Assembly (NCBI RefSeq): GCF_019112545.1
Contig: NW_025064890.1
Coordinates: 49,454 to 113,453 of the forward strand
Length of the DNA stretch: 64,000 bases
Source of the DNA: Guyanagaster necrorhizus
Lineage: Eukaryota > Basidiomycota > Agaricomycetes > Agaricales > Physalacriaceae
Direction: 5' to 3'
In this document: positions 11,481 to 24,600 of the stretch, piece after piece
How the letters are laid out: each line of letters starts with the position of its first letter
Numbering within the stretch: position 1 is the first letter of the stretch
Program-made: the position numbers and the translations under genes
Notes under the pieces: model-generated
What the model saw: only the letters and a program-made list of their open reading frames with translations
Databases searched by the model: none
What the model was told of the DNA's origin: nothing

Positions 11481-12278
11481 AGTCAAGGCGAGAGCGAGGC
11501 CGGATGTGCTAGAATGCAGAACGAGTGAAGAGCCCCTTCAGTGATATCATTTTATACTTCCAGAAGTGGTCTTGTCTTTGCTACTGTCTTGCGGCGGATG
11601 CCAAAGCACGGGCCGAAGGGTCAAGGCAAGTCCAAGCACACCCCAGATACAAGAAATTTGACGTTAGTGTGAATAAAACGCCAATGGGACCGGTTCAGTA
11701 TTTATTGTCGCAGTGGTCCTGTCCGGAAGGAAACAAAAAGGATGCAGTGACCCCAGGCCCGGTCTTCTGTTACTACTCTTTATCCTGTTTCCGGCTGTCC
11801 TTGTTTTTCTTTCGCTACCGACGGTTGCAATGGTACTCTACAGTGGAGGTGGTCTTTGCAATCATTTCAAACATCCAGAATATCCAGAAGACATGAATGG
11901 GTAAATTTAGTCCGGGAGATCCGAGCTACCACTGCTCTCCGAATTTTATCTGGTCAACAAGCAGCGTAAATATATAGAATGAGAAAACTGTGTCAGAGTC
12001 AGTAAGATGAAGGAAGAGTATATCCAATAAAAAGGAATACAGGCATCCGGAAAGACAAACTCTGTACAGGATACTTTTGCTGCAAAAAGAGGACACTGTC
12101 CCACTAAGTCCAGTCCCAAATTTTAACAAAATATATATTACAAGAGTGGTGATATATTTATACAAGACCTAGGACTGCAGGGTAGTCCATATACATTGTG
12201 AGTAGATGACAGAATAAAGAAAACCAAAGATGCTACATAGATTGTGTCGTTCGTTCATTCCAAACATACAAGCAAACC
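11481..12278. other. Intergenic region, possible small membrane-protein gene
   Basis: Promoter of the gene at 11480 and 3' flank of the coiled-coil gene. A plus-strand frame around 11713-11904 encodes a hydrophobic stretch (LLLLLFILFPAVLVFLSLP) but has no ATG start or clear splice sites, so no gene is called. Confidence 0.4.
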
Positions 12279-15200
12279 TCACCCAAACACCCCTGCAGGA
12301 CCGTTGACCTTGGTCAATAAATCGTTCAATCCCCTGACCACCTCGCCCCCGCCTTCCCTGACTCTGTCTCTATCGCCCTCTGCGACCCGAGGCATGAGCC
12401 TCTCAAAACGATCCGGATGCCATCTTCGAATCTGCTCCTTAATCTTGTCCTTATCCCCTTTGCCATTATTATTTGGAAAATGCGGATTAAGCACATACGC
12501 TTGTATCGCACCAGCATTTATATCCGCAACGTCCTTCGGCTTCTTAATCATCGGCCAAGGAAACGCATCCCAAATAACATTCTCAATCTTCCCTTTAGTC
12601 AGCTTCTGCCACTGACTTTCATGTGACTGGAACAGCCGAACCACCTCGTCCTTCGACATGATCCTGCCCGCCTCCTTCGCCTGTCGCTCCCGCTCAAGCC
12701 GTTCCTGCTCCGTACGGAATTTCTCCTGCTGTGCTCGTGCCTGCTCTTCCTGTCTCCGCCGCCATTCAGCATCAGAAACTGGAGTCTGAGGTGTACTAGA
12801 AGGCGTCGAGGGAGACTGATGTTGTGAATACGACGAAGTAGACCCTGACCTTGGCTTATATCCTGGGGTCGAGGAAGAAGTCGATGTCCTGCTGGAATTG
12901 GGCGTAGTGGGTTTCCACCCAGAGGTTGGATTAGAGGCAGTCGGAGAGGAACCCCACCCAGAAGATGACGCTGACGCACTTGAACCCCATCCACTGGCAG
13001 AACGAGCTTTGCTATCCTCGGAAGTCCAACTATCTTGTCGTTTCCTCCGGATTTCTTCTTCACGTCGTTGGAAATCTGCTTGCTGCTGCCTGGCTTCCTC
13101 CTCCTTCCGTCGAGCGCGCGCCTGCGTCATCTGAAACTCCTCCAGTTTCCTTCTTTCCTCTGCTTTTCTTTTCTCATCCGCCTTTTTCTTTTCTTCCGCC
13201 TTTTTTCTGTCTGCTTCCATTCTGATCTTGTCAGCCCGTTCCTTCTCCTTCCACGACGACTCGTTCTGCTCTCGTTGAAGACGTTCTGCAAGTTCCTTGT
13301 CTTTCTGTATTTGTTGCTTCTCTCTCGCCTTAGCAGCCTCCTCCTCGAGTCTCTCCTGCTCTGCTTTCTGTTTCGCCTCAGCTTCTCTTCTTTCCGATTC
13401 CTCTTGCCTCCGCTTCAGATCTTCCGCCTCCTTCTTGGCAAGTTCCTCCTCTCTCCTCTTCAGTTCTTCATCCTTCCTCTTGAACTCGGCCTCTAGTGCT
13501 TCTCTCTCTCTTTTCTCCAGGTCCTGTTCGCGCTGTCTCAAAGCTTCTTCGCGCGCTCTCAGGATGGCTGCTTTCTTCTCTGTTTCTGCCTCAATCCTTC
13601 TCGCCTCCTCCGCTTTCCTTTCTGCCTCCTCCTCCAGTTTCCTTGCCTCATCTGCTTTACGCTGCGCTTCCTCCGACTTGCGCAGGGCTTCCATCTCATT
13701 ACGCTTATTTTCCTCTTCTTTCCTCTTCATCTCCAGTAGTGCCTCTTCTTTCCTCGCTTCTTCCTCCCGCCGTGATTTCTCCTCTTTCCAAGCGGCGCCC
13801 CCCCTCACTGCCTCTCGTCTTGGCGGTCTTTCCATTGTGCGTGTTGCTTCCTGTCTATACATGTCATCCTGTGCAACTTCTTCCCTCGCAAATGGCTCTG
13901 TATCGTGCGAGCTCCAGATCGCCTCATCGTCCTCTGAGAAGCTCTCCGAACCATCATCACTGAGCTCTGCCCAATGTTTCTCGCCCCCCCATTGTTGCCA
14001 GGCTGGTAGCTCACCTCCAGAGGGATACAGATTTGAAAATTTTGCTGGAGGGAAAGGCTGGCGCTGTGGATGCGAGGGCATCTGGGACGGTCCGTACGTA
14101 TACGCCAACGTTTGGGAATGAGAAGGAGACTGCAGAGATGTATACTGGCGCTCTGAGGAACGATATGCTTCCGATCCATCAACAGGTATCAGTGGTGGCG
14201 GAAACTCCGGTATTCGAGGATGGGGATGGTGGTTGGAGTTGTTACTGGAGAATGTCAAAGAGGGTTGGCGGCTGAAACGAGGAAAATTGGATAAGAAGAA
14301 ATAATATGGAGTAAGAGTACACTGACCTTAAGGAGGGGGGAGATGTGTCGAGGGAAGGTTGACGACTAAGCAAGTAAAACATGACTAACAGTTACGTAGA
14401 AAGGAAGACTGGATATGCTTACTACGAAGAGGGGGAAGGCGTATCGAGAGAAGGCTGGCGACTACGGAAATAAGTCACTGGAAATGCATGAGCATTACCT
14501 TAACTCACTGGGGAGGAGGACCGTCAGAAAAGGATGGTACCTGACGACTAGACCAGATTAAAAGGGTCGCTAACCAGAAGAAAAGCGACTCACAGAGTGG
14601 CTGGTGGGTGAGATGATGCCGTGCTGCTTGGACGCGACGTTGTCAACAGGCTTGGATGAGGAGTATAAACAGGTTTCGTAGCTATAGGCGGGGGAGGGGG
14701 AGGGCCCACATCCTGATTGGAAACGGATCGTAGCAAAGGTGATGATGGCCGGTCCCTCTCGATCTCGATCTCCTTCCCTTTGGCTCTTGTGTGAGATGCC
14801 CACAATTGATCCGCCTCCGCCATACGAGCCTTCTCTCGTTCTGCATTCGCATGCTCGTGTATCGGGATAACAGGTCCAGTGGTTGTTGTTTGATGCTCTA
14901 CACTATCGTGTTCGGGAATGGAGCGCCTGTTGTTCTCCGATCGAAGCGTGTACGAAGGCGACGACCGGCTATCTCTGTCTAGATTACCATAATGATTCCG
15001 ATTCTCCAAAGTAGAAACAGATGGCCGAGAAGTCTGAGACGACGCCGTCCGGCTTTCAGAATGATCATTCTCGGTCGCCGTGTCTTTCGGAATCTCTGGA
15101 AGGGGAGCGCATGCCTTCGATACGTGCGACGACGATGACCTACTGTCTGTGTTGCTGGATGGTTTCTGGTTCTCTGGAATGGGGGCGGACGGCCTAAAAT

Positions 15201-15894
15201 TCTGGGACGGCGACGTACGTATACTGGCTTGACTCGTGCGGCGCCCAAGAAGGTTCGGTTTGTCCTCAGCAGCAGATTTCGGTGGTATCCACACCTCTGG
15301 ATTCTTAGGCACCGAGTTGACGGGTGTTCCTGATGTCGATGACCGTCTCTGGACAGTTGGTATAGGTATGGGTGAAGGGCGAGTAGCTGAAGGTGTAGGT
15401 GTAGTTGTAGTTGTAGTTGTCTGCTGCCGCGAATCAGACAAACGGTCCGGCTGTGTCGACTCCCTATCTCTTCCTTTCGGATTCGCGTTTGACTCTGCTC
15501 CGGCACTGCCAGTCCTTTGTCTACGAATGCCACTCATGATCGCCATCTGCTCGTTCTCTAGGTCTTCTTTCCATCCGGTCCGCATTTCAAGCCCAGCCGC
15601 CCACCGTCTCTGCTCTCTTTCCTTCTCGACTTCGAATCTGAAGCTCTGGGTTGCGTAGCTCTTGATCTGGCGTTCGCTGGCCTGGTACTCACCAATCAGC
15701 TTCTTCTTCTGAGCAGCGTCAATGTTGTCTCCACCGAGGCTATTAAGGTCATCCTCAAGCTTCTGCTTGGCCTGCCGTAACATGTCGTTGAAGGCTACAG
15801 AGAGCTTTTCCTTGAGTTCGGCTTCCCATTGGTCGTCAGGTTCGTGCAAGTCTAGGTGTGTTGCACGTTCCGAGATCACGGTATCCGTAGACAT
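12279..15894 (-). CDS. Large coiled-coil protein with C-terminal J-like domain
   Basis: Five exons (15894-14594, 14547-14509, 14461-14423, 14365-14327, 14271-12279) sum to 3411 nt, giving 1136 aa with all phases matching. The N-terminal part has a short helical, charged segment (DQWEAELKEKLSVAF), then a long Ser/Thr/Pro-rich disordered stretch. Three 13-residue units encoded by 39-nt exons follow. Next come about 300 residues of Glu/Lys/Arg-rich coiled coil (units such as RRKEEEARQQQ). A conserved C-terminal region starts at SKDEVVRLFQSHESQW and contains IRRWHPDRFERL. The HPD there suggests a divergent J domain, so a chaperone link is possible but inferred. The start is the ATG at 15894. It is divergent from the coiled-coil gene at 18244. 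No precise function is known. Confidence 0.8.
14327..14547 (-). repeat. Three tandem 39-nt micro-exons (duplicated exons)
   Basis: Exons 14547-14509, 14461-14423 and 14365-14327 are each exactly 39 nt. Each begins with T then CGT or CGC, and each is flanked by consensus donors and acceptors. All have the same phase. They encode RQVPSFSDGPPP, RQPSLDTPSPSS and RQPSLDTSPPSL. The next large exon starts with the same pattern (RQPSLTFSS). Introns are 46, 47, 57 and 55 nt. The array looks like repeated duplication of an exon-plus-intron unit of 86-96 bp. Confidence 0.8.
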
Positions 15895-18243
15895 GGGAGA
15901 TTGGTAGGAATATGAAGATTAGAAGAGAGAAGGGACTGGCTGCATACGACTTTAAAAGAATCAGAATTCAGGGTATGACTACACGTGTAGATGGCTCACT
16001 ACTTCCACGAAACTCGAAACCTGTGATATTTGCTATGGTGCGGACCTATTTATCTCGAAAAGCCTGGCTTTTAGTTAGATCGCATTCTGTTCACAGCACG
16101 TGTAAACACTCACGACGGCAATGGAAGAGAGGATGCCTATAGAGCCGAGTAGTCCCTTACGGCCCTTCCCAGCAACAGGAAATCTAGAACTGGCACTCAG
16201 TGTCACCATCATTTCCACATTTATTGAAGCCGCACTTATTATCGTCGAGATCCAACGCGACTGTTGCGAGGCAATCGTGAACAATCAGAGCCTGTTACAC
16301 GATACTGACAAGGCAGATTTGTACCGTAGAATGTCTTGATGATCGAATATTGAGGATATTGTGCGTACAGCAGAGCGGGTATATGAGGCACAATTGTAGA
16401 GGTCCCTGTACCGACTCATCCAATCAGAAAAGGTGATACGAGCAGGATCGCAGTACTGACTGTCAGAAAAGCAGGTACTTGGAGAGAAGGAATCACGAAA
16501 ATCGGTCTTTGGTCGGTCAGCACATGTGGTGGCAGTATGTGTGCAGTCGTGGTACTCGTGTTGTGCGCTGTTACTCAGAACCCTGCATCGTCGGATCATA
16601 ATTCACTTTCACTCAAGTCAGACTGGCGGGATGCACGAATTCAGCAGTTTCGCAACAGCAGGGGAAGAGGAAGAATAAGACAAAAAACACAGGCATTATC
16701 GATTCAATTCTTCTACGATCTAAAGGAAGAAAAGTGCCATATTTGACGATGCAGATATTTGTGGCTAACAGTCGCCGCGAAGGGAATCAGGAAGTATGCT
16801 TCGGAGTCTGTACTGATGAAATAAGAACCGCGGAGCGTATCTTATCGGTACTGGCAAAACAGGCCAAAGGTCGTTTGCTGCACTCGGAGCCGTGGTGGAT
16901 ATGGTGGCAATGTGGTCATTGCTCTGTTAATAGTTTTAGATGTCCTAAATTGTCCCGCTATGAATAGCAATACTTGATTTCGAGCATCCCGTAACGGCAG
17001 TGGATCAACGGAAGAGATTTTTCGCTTTTATTGCATACATCAATCGCTGAAGAAATTTAAAACATGAAAAGTGGTTTGGATGGAGGTATTAGTGAATAAT
17101 CTCGACCAAGTGATTGGCCGGAGACACGGAAATACAATGGTAAAGTTCAGGTTTGTGGGACAGCTGCGGGCCATTATTAGACTCCGGAGATTAGGAAGGG
17201 ACTCACGCGACAACACGAAGCCGGAGAGATAGAAGACAGGTTGAAGGCGCCGGTCTTCGTGCTCCTGAGAGTCGAAAGGGTGCATCAACGGAAAAAGGAG
17301 ACCTTGATGAACTAGCGGAACGACCTTGAAGGCGCTTCCGGAACACGGGATTATAGCGATTTGAATGGTACGGTTCACGTAGAGATTACATGTCGATCAA
17401 GGTCGCGCATGCCAGGGTCTTATCGCTGGTGTCATCATCACTCTGGTAGTAGGAGTGATCGATTACGAGGAAAAGCGTAAAAGGTCCAATGGGAAGAGGG
17501 ATTGAAACCAGGTAAAAAAAAAAAAGGTCGGTGATTGCTGGTCCACAAGTAATATTTGGGAAATGGGGGTCTCCAATTGGCGGTGGTTGACACAGATCAA
17601 TCCAGGACGTGAGATCATCGAGGCCAGATGATGGAGATAGGAGAAGGCAGAAACACATGCATCGTTGTGCGGACGCAGATGAACGGATCTGAAATGAACG
17701 GTGTTGGTGTACGACCACGCGTTGGTAGGCCTGATAACGCCTCTCATGCGTCGCAGAGCAATGAGATAGAGCAAGACTTGAATAATAATGGGTCAAGGGC
17801 ATGGAATATCGATCACTGCGCAGGGGACGGAGGGACGTGAAATGAAATACCGGGAATGAAGAAAAACAAAGGCCCGAGTCAAGACCGAGTAAGATCCAAA
17901 TGGACTCGACAGAAAAGTTGACAAAAAGCCAACCCTTTGCCCTGGCCCCAATTGAAGCTGGTCACGTGATGTCGCCAATACTTGTCTGTCCAAGATTTTG
18001 ATTCTGACTCAAACGTCCATCCAAGGCTCCCTTTCCACTCCATTTGCTCCTTTCCAACAGCCTGAAAACTCGTCTGCAACGCCCAGAACGGCATATCTAC
18101 CCTTCAACAACGGATTTAGCCGCCCAAACACGCGACGATTGAGAACTCCCACACGAGGCAGCCAATCGTTTTCTTCCGTTCTATATCCAACACCGTTTCA
18201 TCCAACATCCTTCCATTCAATCTAGCGGTGCTCGAGTCATCTC
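15895..18243. other. Divergent intergenic region
   Basis: 2.3 kb between two divergent coiled-coil genes, probably holding both promoters. The segment 17998-18243 is CT-rich and likely 5' UTR of the right-hand gene. A 72-codon ATG frame at 16121-16339 is not recognisable. No RNA gene is seen. Confidence 0.5.
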
Positions 18244-21200
18244 ATGGCCAAACCAAAGAAAGGCGCCAAGGTTAAAAACCAGACCACAAAAAAAGCTGCC
18301 CCGCCGCAAACCCCACCTTCTCCTCCGCGGCCGGCTACCCCGCCTCCCCCGCCTCCGACGATGCTCTCCAAGAATGAACAGGTTCGTGCAGTCTGGAAGG
18401 ACTTCTTTGCTTCATGGTACACGCCCGAAGCAGTCTCTTATAGCAAAGACGTTGACGCCATTGACTCAAATATCCTCTTCACTACTGACTCAGAGAGGCA
18501 GGACGAGCGTCTTCGTCTTGACGAATCGCTTCGAGACAGGGCCAAGACTGAGTGGGAGCGAAGATTGGAAGAGAAAGGCCTTCGCGAGGCTGACTGGATT
18601 GATATCACGCCGCCTGAAATGGTGGTAACGTTCAAGGTCTTGTTCGGCGTTGAGGTAAGCGAGGAAGATGTTGTCAAGCATGTTCAACCAGAAATCCAAC
18701 CTCCACCTCAACCCGAACCCACTCCCATCATTGAACCATCTCCCAGCCCCAGCACACCGGTGGCATCCTCTTCCTCCCAAAAACTTCCCATCATCGCCAC
18801 CGCCACTAGGATCAATCCCTCTGCACCGCTAACCACAGAAGTGCGGTCAACCAACTTATCCACTTCAGCCTATGCCATAGTCAATCCTGCGTCGTTTGGC
18901 GTAGGAGCGTATGATGAAGATGACGACGAAGACGCTGACGGCGAAGCAGGCTTCGACCTCCTCGAGGTAAACACCGCTGTATTTCATCGCCACAGCCCTG
19001 TATTGATTCCAACTATCACAGGCTTTTGATACTGATTCTGCCGTCTCACCTACGTCCAGTCAATCTACAACCTGGTGGAATGGCGCTGACTCCCTGCAGA
19101 CGTCACCAAGTACTTCTCCTTCCTCTAAACCCGTCGTCGTTGATTACCCGACCCCGGAGGACCGTTTCCCGCGTACCATGTCCGTTTCACCTCCACGTCA
19201 AGTGCCTGTCGAACTCTGGAAGCCACCAGCTCCAGAATCCGTTACTCCCTCCAGTCGTAATCCATTCGCGTCACCCATCTCCTCAGACGAAGATGTGTCT
19301 AAGATCTCGGAGTGGTTCGAAGCTCTCAAATCAGAGGAAGACCCACCTAAGGTTCAACTACAGCGTGGAGTTTCGGACACACTCCCCTCTGAACGGCTTG
19401 ACACTTTGAGGATCGAAACCGAAGAATCGTTTCAGAGAAGACATGACCAAACTCGTCGCGTCCGCCAGGCGCCGCAACTGGAACCGTCTTGTGCCTCCCC
19501 TCCCATTGCTCACTTTTCGGTTCCGCCTCTCTTTACATCGGCCTTGTCTGCGGTAACAGCCGCAGCGAATTCTTCGTCCTCTTCACGCTCTAAACAGACG
19601 ACACGTTATATCGGTCCAGTCATTGTCGATCCTCATGACTATGGCCTTCTTCACCCCCAAGAGAAATATTCTGCTCCAGAGCGTTCCCTCAAACAGATGG
19701 AAAACGAGTTTGAAGAGTTCAAAATGAGCGTTCGATTTAAAATGATAGAGGAGTTCCACATGGATGCTATCAAGCACGAACGTACTCTCGTACAGGACAT
19801 TTCGCAGGGTGAGGACCCTACAGCACGGATGGTGCAGCATGAGGTTCGAATGTTGCAGTTGCAGCGCGACAAGGAGGACAAGCGCAAGAAACTGGTTGAT
19901 GAAGAGAGGCAGAAACGACGACGAGAGATTCGTGAGAAAGACGAGGAAGCTCCGAAAGCGAAAGCCCTAGAGGCGTTCAAACGAGAACAAGAGATGGCTA
20001 GAAGGAAGGAGCAGGCCAAGAGAGAGGAGGAAAGGCGGAAGGAGGAGGACCTGCAAAGAAGAGAGGAGGAAATGCGACGCAGAGAGCTCGAGATTCGAAG
20101 GAAAGAGGAGGAGATGAAGGAGCGTGAACGGTTGGAGCGGGAGCAGTTGGAATTCTTTAAGCGAGAGCATGCCTCAAAGAAGAAGGCGGAGGAGCGCGCG
20201 AAACGTGAGAGAGTGGATCGTGAGCGCGAGCGCGAACTGAGGGCTGCTCAGGAGCTCAGCGATAGAGAGGTGGCGATGAAGTTGCAGGAGAAGTTATCGA
20301 GAGAGGTTGAGCGGGCGAGAGTGCCAGAAAAATTGTCGAGGGAGATGCTGACGTTCGCGCGAGAACAGGAGAGAGTGCGGGAGAAGAGAAGAGGAGAAGT
20401 CAAGTTGTCAAAAGAGATGGAGACTTTCTTGCGGGAGCAGGAGAAGCATGAGCGTGAACGTCAGGAACGTGAAGCGAGGTTGCGACGGAAGGATGATGAA
20501 AGGGCCAAGGAGGGTGGGGAAGGTAAGCGAGCTAAGGACGTGGAGGAGGCCTTTGCTCGCGAACAGGAGAAAACCCGGGAGCATGACCGACAGAGGTCGC
20601 ACTCCAGATTGGATGATTTTGACACCACCCTCCGTCCTAACGAGCATCTATATTGGCGACCCAGTATCGCTTCTGACAAGGGAATAGCCCAACATAAAAA
20701 GTCCCAACCATCCTTTTTCGAATCTGACCCCATCGAACGACCTCCAACAACCAGTGGCTGGAAAGTCAAATCTTCAGCGGATATCTCGAAGGTCAAGGCA
20801 CTGGACCCTCCCGCAGCTCGTGCTGTTGTCGATGAAAGTCGAACCAAGACGCCGCGGTCGGGTGCTGTCAGGCATGAGAGTACGGCATCACTTCCTGTAG
20901 TCGATATATCTCGAATGAGACCCCAGTCACAAGCCTCTGTCTATCATCACCCCAAGTCGTCATCTTTGCGATCGTTGGAGGCGGAGAACAGCAGCGCTAG
21001 TTCATCAAAGCTCACTCTCGATCACATGAGAGAACCGCTACCCCCTCCGAAGCTCACGTCCTCGTCGACCTCTCAGAAGCTCAGTTCGACAACGCCCCTC
21101 CCAGACAATCGGACCATCTGGCTGCCAAAAGCTCATCACGAAAGTCGAGATCATATGTCGAGATCGACCGTGATTGAAAAGACGCAGTCAATGCCCGAAA

Positions 21201-21634
21201 CGCATCAGGTGCATGTCAGAGCTCGAACAACGTCAGATCCCAGTCCGCCGACTCCTGTTGTGCCGCCTAAGCCCTTGGCTGAATCAAGGGCGCCAGCGAA
21301 GAGTAAGGGCAAGACGAACGTAATGCTGGAAGAAGTACCAGATGATGAGGATATCTACAGTGACAAGGATGTCCTGCCTGCCGATTCGACGGCGATTATG
21401 TTGTCGAACCTCGAGCCTGAGGCTCCGAGGTTGGTTGATGCCCGGGAGAAGCGTGTGCGATGGACGGAGAGTGTCTCGGGAGGTAGTCCAATGTCTGATG
21501 CGACGGTTTTGCCAGCTGAGCATGGAGGGAAGGCTAGAATGAATAGTGTGCGACCGCAAGCTAAATGGGGAGAGACAGCGAGGAAAGGAGTCGAAGACTG
21601 GCGACTGTGGACAGTGCCGACTTCCTCCATGTAA
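18244..21634 (+). CDS. Large disordered/coiled-coil protein
   Basis: Two exons (18244-18966 and 19022-21634) joined in frame across a 55-nt intron give about 1110 aa. The product begins with a Lys/Pro-rich tail (MAKPKKGAKVKNQ, then a Pro run). A folded-looking segment follows (VRAVWKDFFASWYTPEAV to VTFKVLFGVEV), then Pro/Ser linkers and an acidic run (DEDDDEDADGE). About 300 residues of Arg/Glu/Lys coiled coil follow (REIREKDEEAPKAKA, then dense EERRKEE repeats), then a disordered tail ending DWRLWTVPTSSM. I do not recognise a named family. The head-to-head neighbour at 12279-15894 has similar composition, but I see no shared domain outside the coil. Confidence 0.75.
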
Positions 21635-24600
21635 TTATTGTTTTCTCTATTTTTCTTTATTCTCTTTTCATAATACCATAGACATCATCTTGCTAGATAT
21701 GTACTGTTGAGGGTGTCATTTGTATACAAGAAGATTAATGGCGTGTAGGAATACTTACAGGTACATCAATCATCGACCTTGGGATACGCCTCAGATTTGT
21801 GTTAAGTGCTGTGGTGGAGAGGAAAATAGCAAGCTGTAGTCCTGCAAACGTGAGGCTGAAGGTCTTGCTGGCATGCTGCAGGTGATATGTGAAAGGAAGG
21901 AAAAGGCGATGATTGTCGGCGCATATAGTCAGATAATGATAGGCAAAATCTACTCATGGTTAAGTCAGCCTTTTTGACAAAGAGCGACAGCATTTCATGG
22001 GGCAGGAAACGACATTGCAATGCCATGGAGTCAATTTGTCGACATACTATACACAAAATCGAGACAGCGACAGACTTACCTGTGTTATTGTCCCCGCCTA
22101 GGCAAAACGAGGCAACTGACTACACATATACCGCTTCGGTGCCTTTGAAAATGCCTAGCGTCTACCCACGGTCAAGAACAATGACAGGACGAGAGATCCG
22201 AGGATGGATGATGAAACGGCATATCGAAGCGAAGATAACGATATCATTCAAAGGGTCCACTACCACCGTCCGTTGATTGGTAGAAAAGAACCTGGAAATG
22301 GCCGAACTCGCGACGTGTCTGAATCACGTGATGATTCGCGTCTTAATTGGTTTTTGATTTTCGGCGCGTTCACCTCATGTTCTGCTCATGGTAAACCCTT
22401 CTATTGGCGTGTAGATAATGCGGCTTATCTTTATCCTCAGTATTTGGCTGAGAAAAAGAGATCTAACCCCCACTCCTTGGTTCCTCACCCACATGTTTAA
22501 CAAAGTACGGAAAATATTGACTTTCATGCGTTCATTCCGGAGGCTCCCAAAACATTCTATTCAGTAACTTTGTCTATCATCAACAGCAAACGAAACCCAC
22601 ATCGACATTTGCCTAACCGAAGAGAAAAGAACTGGATCATCTCATAGCTGCTCTGTCATGGGAGAATTACCACGCATAAAGCTGAGATCCCGTACACAAG
22701 TAGTGATCTGTTATCACCGAATTACCCGTGTGAGACAGTCTCAGATGGGATCCACACTCTCTTCCTATTATGAGCCAGTATTATCTACGTATTGAATCCA
22801 ACATAACCACATGTATGAACAATTGTCGGCAGCGTATTGGCTATCGGAAGCGAAGAGAGCCCTAACGAAAGGATCCTTGGACAGATGAGCTATCATCAGA
22901 ACGGATGCAATACCCTAACAACACGTCAAGCAAAAGAATGGCGGAATCCTAAGCGCAGAGAGCCAGGTCGAGGGAGGCAAGGAGCCAGAGAGGCTGCCAA
23001 ATTCGTCAAATACCCACGTTTCCTTCTTCTTTACTATCATGCGACCTTTGAGGAAGCTGCAACTTCCCGAGCTAGAGCGAACTGCTTTGACATCGTGGGA
23101 CGCCCCGATGTATGCTTTTCTTCGTATTACGATGCCCCGAATGGCTGTCGACAAAGCGCCCAACGAATGTTTTCCACTCCTTAAAACCTCAGGCGTCATT
23201 ATTTCCACCCTCAGAGGGCACGAGTGGTCGATATGAATCCACTATACTCTCCTGTACCTGTTCCGTGCGCCATGAGCTTTACAGAGTAGGCAAAGATCGA
23301 TCAAGGTATAGAGGCGTAGCCGTATCCGTTGAAGGAATCACTAATCAAGCTTCAAGAATCATGAACACGGGGTAACTGGAAGAAGAAAACATCAGTGACC
23401 GAGGCTCTCAGAATGTTATCGTTCGAATTACCACGCCACCGAGTTGGATAGAGAAAAGAGTCCATAGGTCGGAGGGAGATGGCTGCACTTGTACAAATCG
23501 CTAAGATGCTAGCAGTAATCGATTGTCCCCGCTGTGCCATGCTACAGAACGTTGTGCATCGTAAATACGGTCAACAAGTCGAAGAAGCTCTGAAAATGAG
23601 AAGTCATCCGCGGATGCAATCCGCTGGGACGTCATCTAGAGCCGCTGTGATTCCACGAACCAGCCGGAAGGGTGTCTGTCGATTCTCAAGTCTTCACAGA
23701 GCACTAGATTGTTGCCAGGGATAGCCTGCACCTCCTTACTCCCATTGGCGTCAGACAGGTACCAATGTTACATGCAAACACGGATATCGTGGTCGTGGTC
23801 ACATATACACCTGAAGTTGTGAGAGGACCCGCCTGCAACGTGCCATGTGCGAAGATGTTAGGATATGCATCTAAATACTCCGAAGTCCTGCCATCAGAGA
23901 GAAAATGTACTCGGGGAAAAAAAGGCATACGAAGCAGCCCCAGGCGATCTTTATGTCGTACTATGTACTATGTACGCTGAACATATCGGTATCAAAGCCC
24001 GTTGTAGTTGGAAATTGAGGACAAGCTGGCGTCCGCTTAAGGTCTTGCAGTTCCAGAATCCAGAGTGCAAAAAATCAAAAGCCTGAGTGAGATCAGAGCG
24101 CCGAATACTAAAGGGATGACATATTAGATGCCCCGCGAACATCGATCTTGTATCTTGCAAGCTTCCCTGTCGAACCATAACGCCTGGTAATCATACACTA
24201 GGTATCTGTACGTGCAGTGGTAGCAACGGCGCCTCTCTATGGAAATCTTACAAATGGACCTCTTCCCTCCGCGTCTGGCCTAACCTCCGAGTATCTCTCT
24301 CTCGCTGGACAGATCAGTCCTGCAATACCAAACACCTTCTCAGAGCGATATCCCTCTGGTTTCGAATGTTTTCTTGTCCACTCCTGTCGACCCCGAAGAG
24401 CTACATTATGGAGTTCCTCGCTTTTCTTTGCTGTATTCCTTCAGTGCTCCATTCGAAAACTGCTAGTGTACCCATGCTGAGCTGGTAATCCGACCACCTC
24501 GGCATCTGTCAAAAGGCCATAATCACAGGCCCATGGTTAAACAGATACTCTTGAGTCCTTTTCGGTCTATTTGATCGTCACTCAGTCATTCCGGCGACGT

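Noticed and set aside
13035..14121. Long plus-strand Ser/Leu-rich frames opposite the coiled-coil gene
   Set aside because: They are antisense shadows of Glu/Lys-rich codons and have no splice or family support.
17386..17802. 138-codon minus-strand frame
   Set aside because: No ATG-supported family, biased towards Ser/Leu/Cys, and no splice context.
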